This document shows, in pieces, positions 16,652 to 24,700 of a stretch of DNA of 64,000 nt. The DNA is from Candidatus Brachybacterium merdavium (GTDB taxonomy: Bacteria > Actinomycetota > Actinomycetes > Actinomycetales > Dermabacteraceae). The first letter of the stretch is position 1, and each line of letters begins with the position of its first letter. The notes under the pieces were generated by a model. The model saw nothing but the letters and a program-made list of their open reading frames with translations, did not search any database and was not told where the DNA came from. The translations under genes and the position numbers were made by a program. The stretch spans positions 1-64,000 of the forward strand of contig DWZH01000012.1 of assembly GCA_019118275.1 (NCBI GenBank), given 5' to 3'.

Positions 16652-17824
16652 TCAGGAGCGGGTGGGGAACTTCCCCTCGGCCTCGATGCGCTGGTTGAGC
16701 TCGGCGAGGTACTCCTCGGCCGGGTAGTCGACCAGGTCGATCTCACGGCCGGTCCAGGCCGACAGCTGCATGCCCGAGGCCAGGCGCACGCCGTTGATGC
16801 CCTCGGCGCCATCAGCGATCAGTTCGGTGCCGTGGTTGATGTGGGCGGCGAAGTTGGTCAGGACATCGATGTGCTGCTTGCCCCAGACCGACTCGTAGGT
16901 CTTCTCCTCGGTGGTGTACACCTCGGAGGAGTCCAGCTCGCCGCGGAACAGCCGCGCCACATCCTGCATGGACATCTGCTCGGACAGCTCGCGCTCGGGC
17001 TGCTTCAGGCGGGTGATGGTCACCGTGCTGGACTTGTCGACCACGACCTTGCCCTGGTCGAACAGCATCTCCAGACGGTCGGTGCCGACCAGGTCATTGG
17101 TGGAGGTCATGAAATGCCCGGTCACGCCCTCGCCGAAGTCGACGATGGCGTTGACCTCGTCCTCGGTGGCGATATCGCGCTGGAATCCGAAGGCGAGCTT
17201 GGCGAAGACCTTCTTCGGGGTCCCGGCCAGCCACTGCCACAGGTCCAGCTGATGGGGTGCCTGGTTCACCAGCACCCCGCCCCCTTCGCCGCCCCAGGTC
17301 GCTCGCCATTCCGACTGGTCGTAGTAGCCCTGCGGACGCCACCAGGAGGTGATGATCCAGGAGGTGTGGCGCAGCGCACCGAGCTCGCCCGAGTCGATCA
17401 GCGCCTTCAGATCGGTGTAGACCGGATTGGTGCGCTGGTTGAACATGATGGCGAAGGTGGTCTCGGGATGCTCGGCCGCGAAGGAGTTCATCTCCTCGAC
17501 CTGCGTGGTGTAGATGCCGGCTGGTTTCTCGGTGAGGGTGTGGATGCCCTTGCCGATCGCGGTGATGGTCAGCTCCGGGTGGTCGAAGTGCGGGACCGCG
17601 GTGACCACGGCGTCGACGTCGCCGGAGTCGAGCATCGCGATGTAGTCCTCGTAGAAGGGGACGCCGGGATGCTTCTCGGCGGCGAGGGCCTTCTTCTCGG
17701 CATCGATGTCGCAGATGGCGCCGAGGGACATGCCCTCGACCCTGCCGTCGGCGATGAACCCTGCGTAGGTGGTGCCCTGGGCGCCGAAACCGATGATGCC
17801 GAGGCGGACGTTCTTCTCCGTCAT
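16652..17824 (-). CDS. Gfo/Idh/MocA-family oxidoreductase
   Basis: NAD(P)-dependent dehydrogenase of 390 residues, probably acting on a sugar or inositol-like polyol. The Rossmann half starts RLGIIGFGAQGTTYAGF and has CDID, VDAVVTAVPHFDHPEL and the catalytic-type lysine in TEKPAG. The C-terminal half has GGGVLVNQAPHQLDLWQWL with the usual His. It is 65 bases downstream of a GPH-type symporter gene on the same strand, so the pair looks like uptake plus first oxidation of one glycoside or sugar acid. Confidence 0.92.
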   Translation of the reverse strand: MTEKNVRLGIIGFGAQGTTYAGFIADGRVEGMSLGAICDIDAEKKALAAEKHPGVPFYEDYIAMLDSGDVDAVVTAVPHFDHPELTITAIGKGIHTLTEKPAGIYTTQVEEMNSFAAEHPETTFAIMFNQRTNPVYTDLKALIDSGELGALRHTSWIITSWWRPQGYYDQSEWRATWGGEGGGVLVNQAPHQLDLWQWLAGTPKKVFAKLAFGFQRDIATEDEVNAIVDFGEGVTGHFMTSTNDLVGTDRLEMLFDQGKVVVDKSSTVTITRLKQPERELSEQMSMQDVARLFRGELDSSEVYTTEEKTYESVWGKQHIDVLTNFAAHINHGTELIADGAEGINGVRLASGMQLSAWTGREIDLVDYPAEEYLAELNQRIEAEGKFPTRS

Positions 17825-17889
17825 GGGGTCTCCTGTCTGTGGTGGATGAGGTCGAGCGGGGGCGAGGGCCCCAGGCGGGCGGGTGCCGG

Positions 17890-19347
17890 TCAGGGCTGCG
17901 CGGTGTCCTCGTGCGCAGCCTTCAGCGTCGCGACATTGGTCTCGACGCGCTTCTTGGACAAGGGGTACCAGAGAGCGAGGAACAGCGCCGAGATGCCCAG
18001 CAGGATGGCGGGAGCCAGGGTCGTCAGGGTATAGATGCCCTCCAGGACGGACTGCGGCTGGACGATGCCCTCACCGGCGCTCGACTGGTACCCGATCCAT
18101 CCCAGCGCCCAGCCGGACAGACCGCCGGCCGCGGCCTGACCGAGCTTGCGAGCCCACGAGTAGGTGGCATACACGGTGGCGTCATTGCGCTCACCGGTGC
18201 GGATCTCCTGGCAGTCGATGACGTCGGTGATGAAGGCCCAGATGAGGATGTTCAGGGCGGCGATGCCCAGCATCAGCACGGCGTAACCGGCCATGAAGAC
18301 GTAGGCGTCGTCGGTGCGGATGGTGAACAGCACCAGTCCGGCCACCACACCGAGCGTCAGGCCGGTCACGCCCACCTCCTTCTTCCCGAAGATCCTGGTC
18401 AGATTGGCGGCGAAGGGGACCAGCAGGAGGGTGGGGGCCAGCCCGATGAAGTTCACGAGGCTCAGCAGCTGGCCGTCGTTGAAGTACTCGTTGTAGGTGT
18501 ACGCCATCATGGACGTCAGCAGCATCTGCCCGATCAGCATGAACAGCGCGCCCAGCACCAGACCCGTCAGAGCCCGGTTGGTCACAAGGGTCTTCAGGGT
18601 CTGCACGAGCCCCATGCGCTGCTCCGGGGCCTTCGCGGGGGTCTGGACCCGCTCCTCGACGTTGACGAAGCACAGCAGGTAGCACACCACCGCGAGCATG
18701 CCGCAACCGATCGCCGCGAGCATCATGCGTTCCCCGGACAGCACCGACTGGCCGGAGATCTGGACGTAGACCACCGCGGGCAGCGCCACGGAGATCGCCA
18801 TGTTGGCGAGCGTGCCGCCGAGAGAGCGGAAGACCGACAGCGAGGCACGATGACCCGGGTCGCGGGAGATGACCGAGGCCATCGCCCCGTAGGGGATGTT
18901 GATCAGGGTGTAGAAGACCGAGCCCCACAGGATGTAGGTGACGACCATCCAGGCCAGGCGGGCCCCGTACCCGCCGTCCTGCAGGAACGGGGAGAACATG
19001 AGGATCGCCGCCGCGGCCACGGGGACCATGATCCGCAGCAGCCAGGGCTTGAACCGTCCGCTGCGGCCGAGGGGCAGGACGTCGATCAGCCGGCCCGCGC
19101 CGACGTCGGTGAAGGCGTCGAGGATGCGAGCAGCGAACAGCAGCGTACCGACGTGCGCGGCGCTGATGCCCATCACGTTGGTGTAGAAGATCAAGAAGAA
19201 CGTGGACTGCAGCAGGAACGTGAAGTCGTTCCCGAAGTCCCCGAACATGTAACCGAACTTGTCGCGCCAGCCGAAGGGACGCGGGGCCTGGGCACGGCCG
19301 TCCGGGGATTGTTCCAGTTTCGTCACGGTGCTGACTGCTGCGGTCAT
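17890..19347 (-). CDS. GPH-family (glycoside-pentoside-hexuronide:cation) symporter
   Basis: A 12-helix sugar:cation symporter of 485 residues. The family start is RDKFGYMFGDFGNDFTFLL with the conserved acidic residues of the cation site, then NVMGISAAHVGTLLFAARI and DAFTDVGAGRLIDV. Central-loop segments such as NIPYGAMASVISRDPGHR fit the MelB/XylP type. AAGGAG (minus, 19359-19354) precedes ATG 19347. First gene of a two-gene operon with the Gfo/Idh/MocA dehydrogenase. The substrate is not determined by sequence. Confidence 0.92.
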   Translation of the reverse strand: MTAAVSTVTKLEQSPDGRAQAPRPFGWRDKFGYMFGDFGNDFTFLLQSTFFLIFYTNVMGISAAHVGTLLFAARILDAFTDVGAGRLIDVLPLGRSGRFKPWLLRIMVPVAAAAILMFSPFLQDGGYGARLAWMVVTYILWGSVFYTLINIPYGAMASVISRDPGHRASLSVFRSLGGTLANMAISVALPAVVYVQISGQSVLSGERMMLAAIGCGMLAVVCYLLCFVNVEERVQTPAKAPEQRMGLVQTLKTLVTNRALTGLVLGALFMLIGQMLLTSMMAYTYNEYFNDGQLLSLVNFIGLAPTLLLVPFAANLTRIFGKKEVGVTGLTLGVVAGLVLFTIRTDDAYVFMAGYAVLMLGIAALNILIWAFITDVIDCQEIRTGERNDATVYATYSWARKLGQAAAGGLSGWALGWIGYQSSAGEGIVQPQSVLEGIYTLTTLAPAILLGISALFLALWYPLSKKRVETNVATLKAAHEDTAQP

Positions 19348-19939
19348 TGCACTCTCCTTGGTCTCATCATTGAGCCGGTCCGGATGGGTGAGTGGACGGT
19401 CGATGTGCTGCTGCCACCTGGCTCCGGATCGCCCGAATAGGGGGAGCGGATGTCCTGATCCTGACGGGCGTTCACTCCGGCGGGAATCTGTTGCCATGTC
19501 TTGCAGACGGTTTTGCAGACGGTGTCGTCGACGAGCCGAACGCGTACCTCCGGTCCGATACAGGCGGCCGACGATCGGTCAGGGCCCGCCGGTGACCTGC
19601 TCGAACGGAGCTGCCGGTGGAGATCGAGGGCGGATCCGCGGCTCGCCGGAACACCCGGTCGCGGCGGCGCTGGAGGCGACGGGCGCGGCTCCACCGGAGG
19701 GGACACAGGCTTGAGCGACCACAGCTGATGGAGCGCAGGGCCCGGCTCGCTCAGGCGGGGTGGACCTCAGGGAGGGGGCCTCAGGGGGTGGACCTCAGGG
19801 AGGGTGGCCCTGCGACTCGATCGGACCACGACCGTCACCCTTCGCACAGCTGCAGGACCGCGAGGACAGCCGAGGCGCGCGTGGCCTCGCGAGCTGCAGC
19901 ATGTCACTCGCGAACTGCACCAAGTCAGCGACAGGTGCC
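19348..19939. other. 592-base intergenic region with operator-like and direct repeats
   Basis: No gene is supported. The part near the symporter holds the TTGCAGACGG direct repeat described separately. At 19757-19776 and 19785-19804 the 20-mer GGGGTGGACCTCAGGGAGGG is repeated perfectly with a 28-bp period. At 19886-19898 and 19907-19919 CTCGCGAGCTGCA is repeated with one mismatch, 21 bp apart (two helical turns). The overlapping short frames are shadows. Confidence 0.5.
19501..19522 (-). promoter_or_regulatory. Candidate LacI-type operator for the symporter operon
   Basis: TTGCAGACGG occurs at 19501-19510 and again at 19513-19522. On the minus strand the join reads TGCAAAACCGTCTGCA, an imperfect palindrome with the TGCA ends and central CG typical of LacI-family operators. 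It lies about 155 bases upstream of the symporter start. No LacI gene is in the window, so the assignment is tentative. Confidence 0.4.
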
Positions 19940-20278
19940 CTACATGCCCTCCGTGTATGGCGCGTGCTGCTGGTGGGGGCCCGGCCCCTCCAGCGCCGCG
20001 AGGACGATCCGCACCAGCTCCTCCCCAGAGCCGGGCTCGTGGATCGAAGGGTCGGGCCGCCCAGGAACACCGACGATCCACTGTGCGGTCGGCCCGTCGT
20101 CCGTCTTGGCAACGAGGATCGCGCCGCGATGCGGTGAGGGGATCCGGATCATCGGCCGCTCACCCTCCAGGACCATGGCGTCCTCGAGATCGGGCCGCGC
20201 CGCCACCAGGGCGCATCGGATCCAATCGCGTTCGAGCCGATCGAAGAATGCCTCGGCACTGTGGTCGCTCGGGAACAT
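19940..20278 (-). CDS. Hypothetical protein (112 residues)
   Basis: Starts MFPSDHSAEAFFDRLERDWI behind AGGAGGG (minus, 20292-20286). It contains MVLEGERPMIRIPSPHRGAI, then a Trp-Ile-Val-Gly-Val strand and a C-terminal helix EELVRIVLAALEGPGPHQQH. It is acidic, soluble and without membrane segments. I recognise no family. The ribosome site and codon use support a real gene. Confidence 0.6.
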   Translation of the reverse strand: MFPSDHSAEAFFDRLERDWIRCALVAARPDLEDAMVLEGERPMIRIPSPHRGAILVAKTDDGPTAQWIVGVPGRPDPSIHEPGSGEELVRIVLAALEGPGPHQQHAPYTEGM

Positions 20279-20576
20279 CGCAAAACCCTCCTCAGGAGTG
20301 AACGGTGGCCCGGCATCACAGACACAGGGGCGCGGGATGCGGGCACCTGTCCCGGACGTGCTCCAGGTCGGCACCCGATATCGACAACAGTGCCCCGCAC
20401 CCCTGACAGATCAGGCAAAAGGGGACGATAGGGGCCCTGGGCTGTGGCGCAGATGACGGAACGGCAGCCCGCTCCCCGCGCGAGACCGTGGCGGTCCTGC
20501 ACGGGACCGCGATGGCGGTTCATGCTCGGGCGGGCTCGGGCGGGAATGATCGCGCCGTTCGCTTTGTTGTCCCCGT

Positions 20577-21500
20577 ATGCGTGCAATGACTTACTCCGAA
20601 TACGGCGAGCCCAGCATCCTCGAGCTGACAGATGCCCCCATGCCCAAGGCCAGCCCGGGAGCGGTGGTGATCCGGGTGGAGCGGGCCTCGGTGAACCCGG
20701 TCGACTGGAAGGTGATGGCCGGCGGCCTCGACCCCCTCATCGACGCCGTGTTCCCGGTGATCCCCGGCTGGGACGTGGCCGGCGTGGTCGAGCAGGTCGG
20801 TCCCGATGTCCCTGAGTTCAGCCCCGGTGACCGAGTCGCCTCCTACGGACGCAAGGACGTCATCCAGGGCGGTACCTTCGCCGAATACGTGACGCTGCCC
20901 GCCCCCTCGGTGGCGGCGATCCCGGACGGCGTGGACACCGACACCGCCGCGGGCCTGCCGCTCGCGGGACTGACGGCCCTGCGCTGCCTGGAGACCCTGG
21001 AGCTGAGCGAGGACGACACGCTGCTGATCCACGCCGCCTCCGGCGGGGTGGGCTTCGCCGCCGCCCAGCTGGCACGGGAGACCGGCGCGCGCGTGATCGG
21101 CACCGCCTCGACCGAGAACCACGAGAAGCTGGAGAACATCGGTGCCGAGGCGGTCGCCTACGGCGAGGGCCTGGTCGAGCGCGTGCGGCAGCTCGCCCCC
21201 GACGGCGTCACCGCGGCCGCCGACTTCGTGGGCGGAGTCCGCGAGGACACCCTGGCGCTGCTCGCCGAGGGCGGACGCCACGTCTCGATCGCCGATCCCA
21301 CGGTCGAGGAGGCCGGGGGACGCTGGGTATGGGTGCGGCCGGATGGCCCCCGACTGCGCACCCTGCTGGAGAAGGTCGCCGCCGGGACCCTGCAGGTCGC
21401 GATCGACCGCAGCTTCCCACTGGTCGACGCCGCCGCGGCCCTCGAGGTCAGCAAGGCGGGGGAGGCCAACGGCAAGCTCCTCATCGACGCGACCCGCTGA
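20577..21500 (+). CDS. NADP-dependent quinone oxidoreductase (zinc-free MDR family)
   Basis: A 307-residue quinone reductase-like enzyme. The GroES-like domain begins MRAMTYSEYGEPSILEL and has SVNPVDWKVMAGG and GWDVAGVVEQVGPDV. The NADPH site is LLIHAASGGVGFAAAQLARE, then DFVGGVREDTLALLAEGG. The C-terminus ANGKLLIDATR is typical. No zinc-site cysteines are present. No clear ribosome site precedes ATG 20577. It is a paralogue of the frameshifted gene at 33.0 kb and more distantly of the one at 7.5 kb. Confidence 0.92.
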   Translation: MRAMTYSEYGEPSILELTDAPMPKASPGAVVIRVERASVNPVDWKVMAGGLDPLIDAVFPVIPGWDVAGVVEQVGPDVPEFSPGDRVASYGRKDVIQGGTFAEYVTLPAPSVAAIPDGVDTDTAAGLPLAGLTALRCLETLELSEDDTLLIHAASGGVGFAAAQLARETGARVIGTASTENHEKLENIGAEAVAYGEGLVERVRQLAPDGVTAAADFVGGVREDTLALLAEGGRHVSIADPTVEEAGGRWVWVRPDGPRLRTLLEKVAAGTLQVAIDRSFPLVDAAAALEVSKAGEANGKLLIDATR

Positions 21501-21709
21501 CCCACCCGCGCCGCAAGCGAGATCCTGGAAGGCGCGCGAGGCGCGTGGTGCCGGAGCCCGGGGGCGTGAGGCGCGTGGTGCCCGGAGCCAGGGGGCGTGA
21601 GCCGCGTGGCGCAGGGCCCCGGACGCCTCGCGTGAGGCGCGTGAGTGCGGGGTGCGCGAGCCGCGTGGCGCGCAGGGCTCGGGGCCGCGTGCTCTCGCCC
21701 AGAAATTGT
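21501..21709. repeat. Degenerate GGCGTGAGGCGCGTGG-type repeats
   Basis: From about 21536 to 21690 variants of GAGGCGCGTGGTGCCCGGAG and GAGCCGCGTGGCGC recur five or more times at irregular spacing. The stretch follows the quinone oxidoreductase stop and carries no credible gene. Confidence 0.55.
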
Positions 21710-21767
21710 TCGACCGTTGCGTTATCGGGGTTCTGAGAGCTCAGAACCCCGATAACGCAACGGTCGA
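21710..21767. terminator. 58-base perfect palindrome (28-bp stem, AG loop), bidirectional terminator or REP-like element
   Basis: The arm at 21710-21737 (TCGACCGTTGCGTTATCGGG and on) is perfectly complementary to 21740-21767; only AG separates them. The arms are clearly less GC-rich than their surroundings. The element sits between two convergent genes, as expected of a bidirectional terminator, but a 28-bp flawless stem is unusually long and could also be a mobile palindromic repeat. Confidence 0.8.
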
Positions 21768-21829
21768 GACCGCGCCAGCGGGATGAGGGGTGCGAAGGGG
21801 CTCCGTGGTGGCTTGCGGGAGGTCCCCGG

Positions 21830-21913
21830 CGGCGTGCCGACCGGGACAGGCGGCGTGCCGACCGGGACAGGCGCCGTGCCAGCCGGGACAGGCGCCGAGT
21901 CGGCCGGGACGGG
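21830..21913. repeat. 21-bp minisatellite, four copies
   Basis: CGGCGTGCCGACCGGGACAG plus G is repeated at 21830-21850, 21851-21871, 21872-21892 and 21893-21913. Copies 1 and 2 are identical, while copies 3 and 4 are progressively diverged. Read in one plus frame it gives a seven-residue repeat (VPTGTGG), but no ribosome site supports translation. It lies 40 bases past the end of the convergent efflux gene. Confidence 0.85.
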
Positions 21914-21953
21914 TGGCGCGCTCGCCGCGGATCAGGTCGGAGACGCTCGCCGG

Positions 21954-23384
21954 TCAGTCGAGATCCGCAGGCTCACCCACGGGCCGTGAATTGCGGAGGA
22001 ACAATGCGCCCACCACACCTGCAGAGGCGATCACCCCTGCCACGATGAAGGCGACGTTCACGCCGTGCACCTGGCCCGCTGGGCCGTACTCCTGCGGATC
22101 GCGGGCCGCCAAGGTCATCACGGTGACCAGAGTGGCGGTGCCCACCGATGCCGCGATTTGCCGCAGGGTGTTGTTCAGTGCGGTGCCGTGAGGGATCAGG
22201 CGCTGCGGGAGCTGGTTCAGGGCCGCCGTGGTCACCGGCATGATCACCATCGCCGTGCCCAGCATCCGCACGGCATTGACCACGGCGATATAGGCGAAGC
22301 TTGTGTCCACAGTCAGGACCGAGAGCATGAAGCTCATGGCCGCGACCAGCGTGAAGCCGACCAGGGCCAGCAGCTTCGCCCCGAAGTGATCGAAGATCCG
22401 TCCGGTCACGGGGGACATGATCCCCATGATGGCTGCGCCCGGCAGGAGCACCAGGCCAGATTCCATCGCCGTGAAGTCGCTCATGTTCTGCATGTACAGC
22501 GGAAGCAGCAGCATCCCGCCGATCATGGCCATGAACACCAGCATGCCCAGCACGGTGCCGAGGGTGAAGATCGGGTAACGCAGCACCCTCAGCTCGAGGA
22601 GCGGCTCGGGCAGTCGCAGCTGGCGGCGCACGAACCAGATCAGCGACACCGTGCCGACCGAGAGCGGGATCAGCACCTGGGGGCTGCTCCATCCCGCGTC
22701 CCCCGCGGTGCCCAGACCGAACAGGAGCCCGCCGAAGGCGAAGGTGGACAGGACCACCGAAAGCACGTCCAGGCGGGGCTGGGTGCGCTCGGTGACGTTC
22801 CGGAGGGTGAAGTTGGCGAAGATGATGGAGGCCAGCGCGATCGGCAGCATCATCACGAACAGCGCCTGCCACGGCAGATGATCCACGATCCAGCCCGACA
22901 GGGTCGGGCCGATCGCCGGGGCGAAGGAGATGACCAGGCCGAAGGTGCCCATCGCCGTGCCGCGCTTATGGATCGGGAAGATGGCGAACAGGATCGTCTG
23001 CATCAGCGGCATGATGATCCCCCCGCTGGCGGCCTGGATCGCCCGGCCGAGCAGGAGGACCGAGAATACCGGCGCGAGCGCGCAGATGACGGTGCCCACG
23101 GTGAACAGGCCCATCGCGCCGAAGAACATCGTGCGCGTGGTGAACCTCTGGATCAGGAACGCCGTGGCCGGGATCATGATCCCGTTGACCAGCATGAACA
23201 CCGTGGTGACCCACTGGGCCGCGTTCGCGCTGACCCCGAAGTCCTTCATGAAGGCGGGCAGCGCCGTGTTCAGCAGCGTCTGATTGAGGATGATGACGAA
23301 GGCGCCCGAGAGCAGGACCGCCATGATGATGTTGCGATTGACGGGGGTCTCGACCGGGTTCGATCCACGCGGATCACTGGGCAC
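21954..23384 (-). CDS. MFS multidrug exporter, DHA2 (EmrB/QacA) family
   Basis: A proton-driven efflux pump of 476 residues. It begins SDPRGSNPVETPVNRNIIMA, followed by the first helix with NQTLLNTALPAF. Motif segments QWVTTVFMLVNGIMIPATAF, LGRAIQAASGGIIMPLMQTI and AIGPTLSGWIVDHLPWQALF mark the DHA2 group. The GTG at 23384 is chosen since AGGAG lies 8 bases before it; a GTG at 23393 is possible. No regulator is adjacent. The drug range cannot be deduced. Confidence 0.9.
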   Translation of the reverse strand: MPSDPRGSNPVETPVNRNIIMAVLLSGAFVIILNQTLLNTALPAFMKDFGVSANAAQWVTTVFMLVNGIMIPATAFLIQRFTTRTMFFGAMGLFTVGTVICALAPVFSVLLLGRAIQAASGGIIMPLMQTILFAIFPIHKRGTAMGTFGLVISFAPAIGPTLSGWIVDHLPWQALFVMMLPIALASIIFANFTLRNVTERTQPRLDVLSVVLSTFAFGGLLFGLGTAGDAGWSSPQVLIPLSVGTVSLIWFVRRQLRLPEPLLELRVLRYPIFTLGTVLGMLVFMAMIGGMLLLPLYMQNMSDFTAMESGLVLLPGAAIMGIMSPVTGRIFDHFGAKLLALVGFTLVAAMSFMLSVLTVDTSFAYIAVVNAVRMLGTAMVIMPVTTAALNQLPQRLIPHGTALNNTLRQIAASVGTATLVTVMTLAARDPQEYGPAGQVHGVNVAFIVAGVIASAGVVGALFLRNSRPVGEPADLD

Positions 23385-23685
23385 TCGGCGCACTCCTGTT
23401 CCTTGTCTTCTCTGCCTCCAGCACGGTAGACGCAAGTTGCATCGACTGCAATCTTCTGATGCGTGATAAGACTCGCTGTGCCCGGAGACGGCGGGATCAC
23501 CCCCACCCGGTGACTGCGCGCTGCGCGAGGTCACGGCGCGGAAACGATATGGGCACAACGCGGCCCCGGGCCATCATGTTCCGAATAGGATCAGGGGGGA
23601 TCGACGAGGAGGGCGTCGGCAGTACCGGGATCGACCGGATCGGGCCGGCCCCCTTTCACGCACGAGTGCTCAATGAGGAGAAGCC

Positions 23686-24699
23686 ATGCGAATGCGACGA
23701 CGGAGTTTTGCCGCCCTGGGCGGATCGATCCTGGGGCTCGGCGTCCTCGCTGCCTGCGGTGACAGCAGCGGGGGAGACGGCGATGGCGGCGGAGGCGGGA
23801 ACGGAGGCGGTGACGGCGATTTCGTCACCGATCTGACCTTCGGCACCGGCGGCACCGGCGGTGTGTACTACCCGCTCGGCGGAGAGTACGCGGGCATCTA
23901 CGAGGACAACATCGACGACCTCACCGTCAACTACACCGATTCCGGGGCCTCGGTCGAGAACATCGGCATGATCTTCCAGGAGGAGTGGCAGCTCGGCATC
24001 GTCCAGAGCGACACCGCCAATGCCGCGGTCAACGGCGCCGACGACTTCGAAGGGGCGCAGGTGGACAACCTGGGCTGGATCGCCGCTCTCTACCCCGAGG
24101 CGGCGCACCTGGTCACCCTCGAGGGCGGCGGCATCGAGTCGGTCGAGGACCTGGAAGGGGCGCGGATCGCCGTCGGTGACGTCGGCTCCGGCACCCGTGC
24201 GGCCTCCGACGCGATCCTGGCGGCCTACGGCATCGAGGAGGGCGATTACGAGCCCTTCGAGCAGGACTTCTCCAGCTCGCTGGACCTGCTGCGCGATGGC
24301 AACATCGATGCCTCGATCTTCGTGGTCGGTACTCCGACGGGCGCGCTCGGCGACCTCGCCGCGACCAACGACGTGAAGCTGATCTCCCTCGATGAGGAGA
24401 CGGCGCAGCAGATCGCCGACGAGACGCTGTACGACGTGTACTCGATCGAGCCCGACTCCTACGATTTCCTCACCGAACCGGTCACGACCCTGTCGGTGGC
24501 GGCCGCCCTGGTGGCCTCCACCAGCCAGGTCAGTCCTGACGTCGCCTATGAGATCACCGCGGCGACCTTCGACCAGGCCGAGCAGATCACGCTGCCGCAG
24601 AGCGAGCTGATCACTCACGACTACGCGCTCTTCGGTCAGGGGGACGTGCCGCTGCATCCGGGCGCGGAGCAGTATTACGAGGAACAGGGACTGCTCTGA
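23686..24699 (+). CDS. TAXI-type TRAP transporter substrate-binding lipoprotein
   Basis: The extracytoplasmic receptor of a tripartite transporter, 337 residues. A signal peptide ends at the lipobox LAAC (about residue 24), followed by a Gly/Asp linker. The TAXI motif region is DLTFGTGGTGGVYYPLGGEY, then SDTANAAVNG and IAVGDVGSGTRAASDAILAA. GAGGAG at 23674-23679 is the ribosome site. The fused permease follows after one base. TAXI systems take up carboxylates such as glutamate or 2-oxoglutarate in known cases; the ligand here is open. Confidence 0.95.
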   Translation: MRMRRRSFAALGGSILGLGVLAACGDSSGGDGDGGGGGNGGGDGDFVTDLTFGTGGTGGVYYPLGGEYAGIYEDNIDDLTVNYTDSGASVENIGMIFQEEWQLGIVQSDTANAAVNGADDFEGAQVDNLGWIAALYPEAAHLVTLEGGGIESVEDLEGARIAVGDVGSGTRAASDAILAAYGIEEGDYEPFEQDFSSSLDLLRDGNIDASIFVVGTPTGALGDLAATNDVKLISLDEETAQQIADETLYDVYSIEPDSYDFLTEPVTTLSVAAALVASTSQVSPDVAYEITAATFDQAEQITLPQSELITHDYALFGQGDVPLHPGAEQYYEEQGLL

Positions 24700-24700
24700 G

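Noticed and set aside
21830..21913. Possible CRISPR-like array or coding repeat
   Set aside because: Units abut head-to-tail without spacers, and the frame across them has no ribosome site. Treated as a minisatellite.
23349..23365. tRNA T-arm-like sequence (GGGTTCGATCC)
   Set aside because: It lies within the N-terminal coding part of the exporter and has no acceptor, D or anticodon stems around it.
22065..23429. A 454-codon plus-strand frame antisense to the DHA2 exporter
   Set aside because: His/Gln/Arg-rich shadow with no domain. The minus frame encodes an unmistakable transporter.
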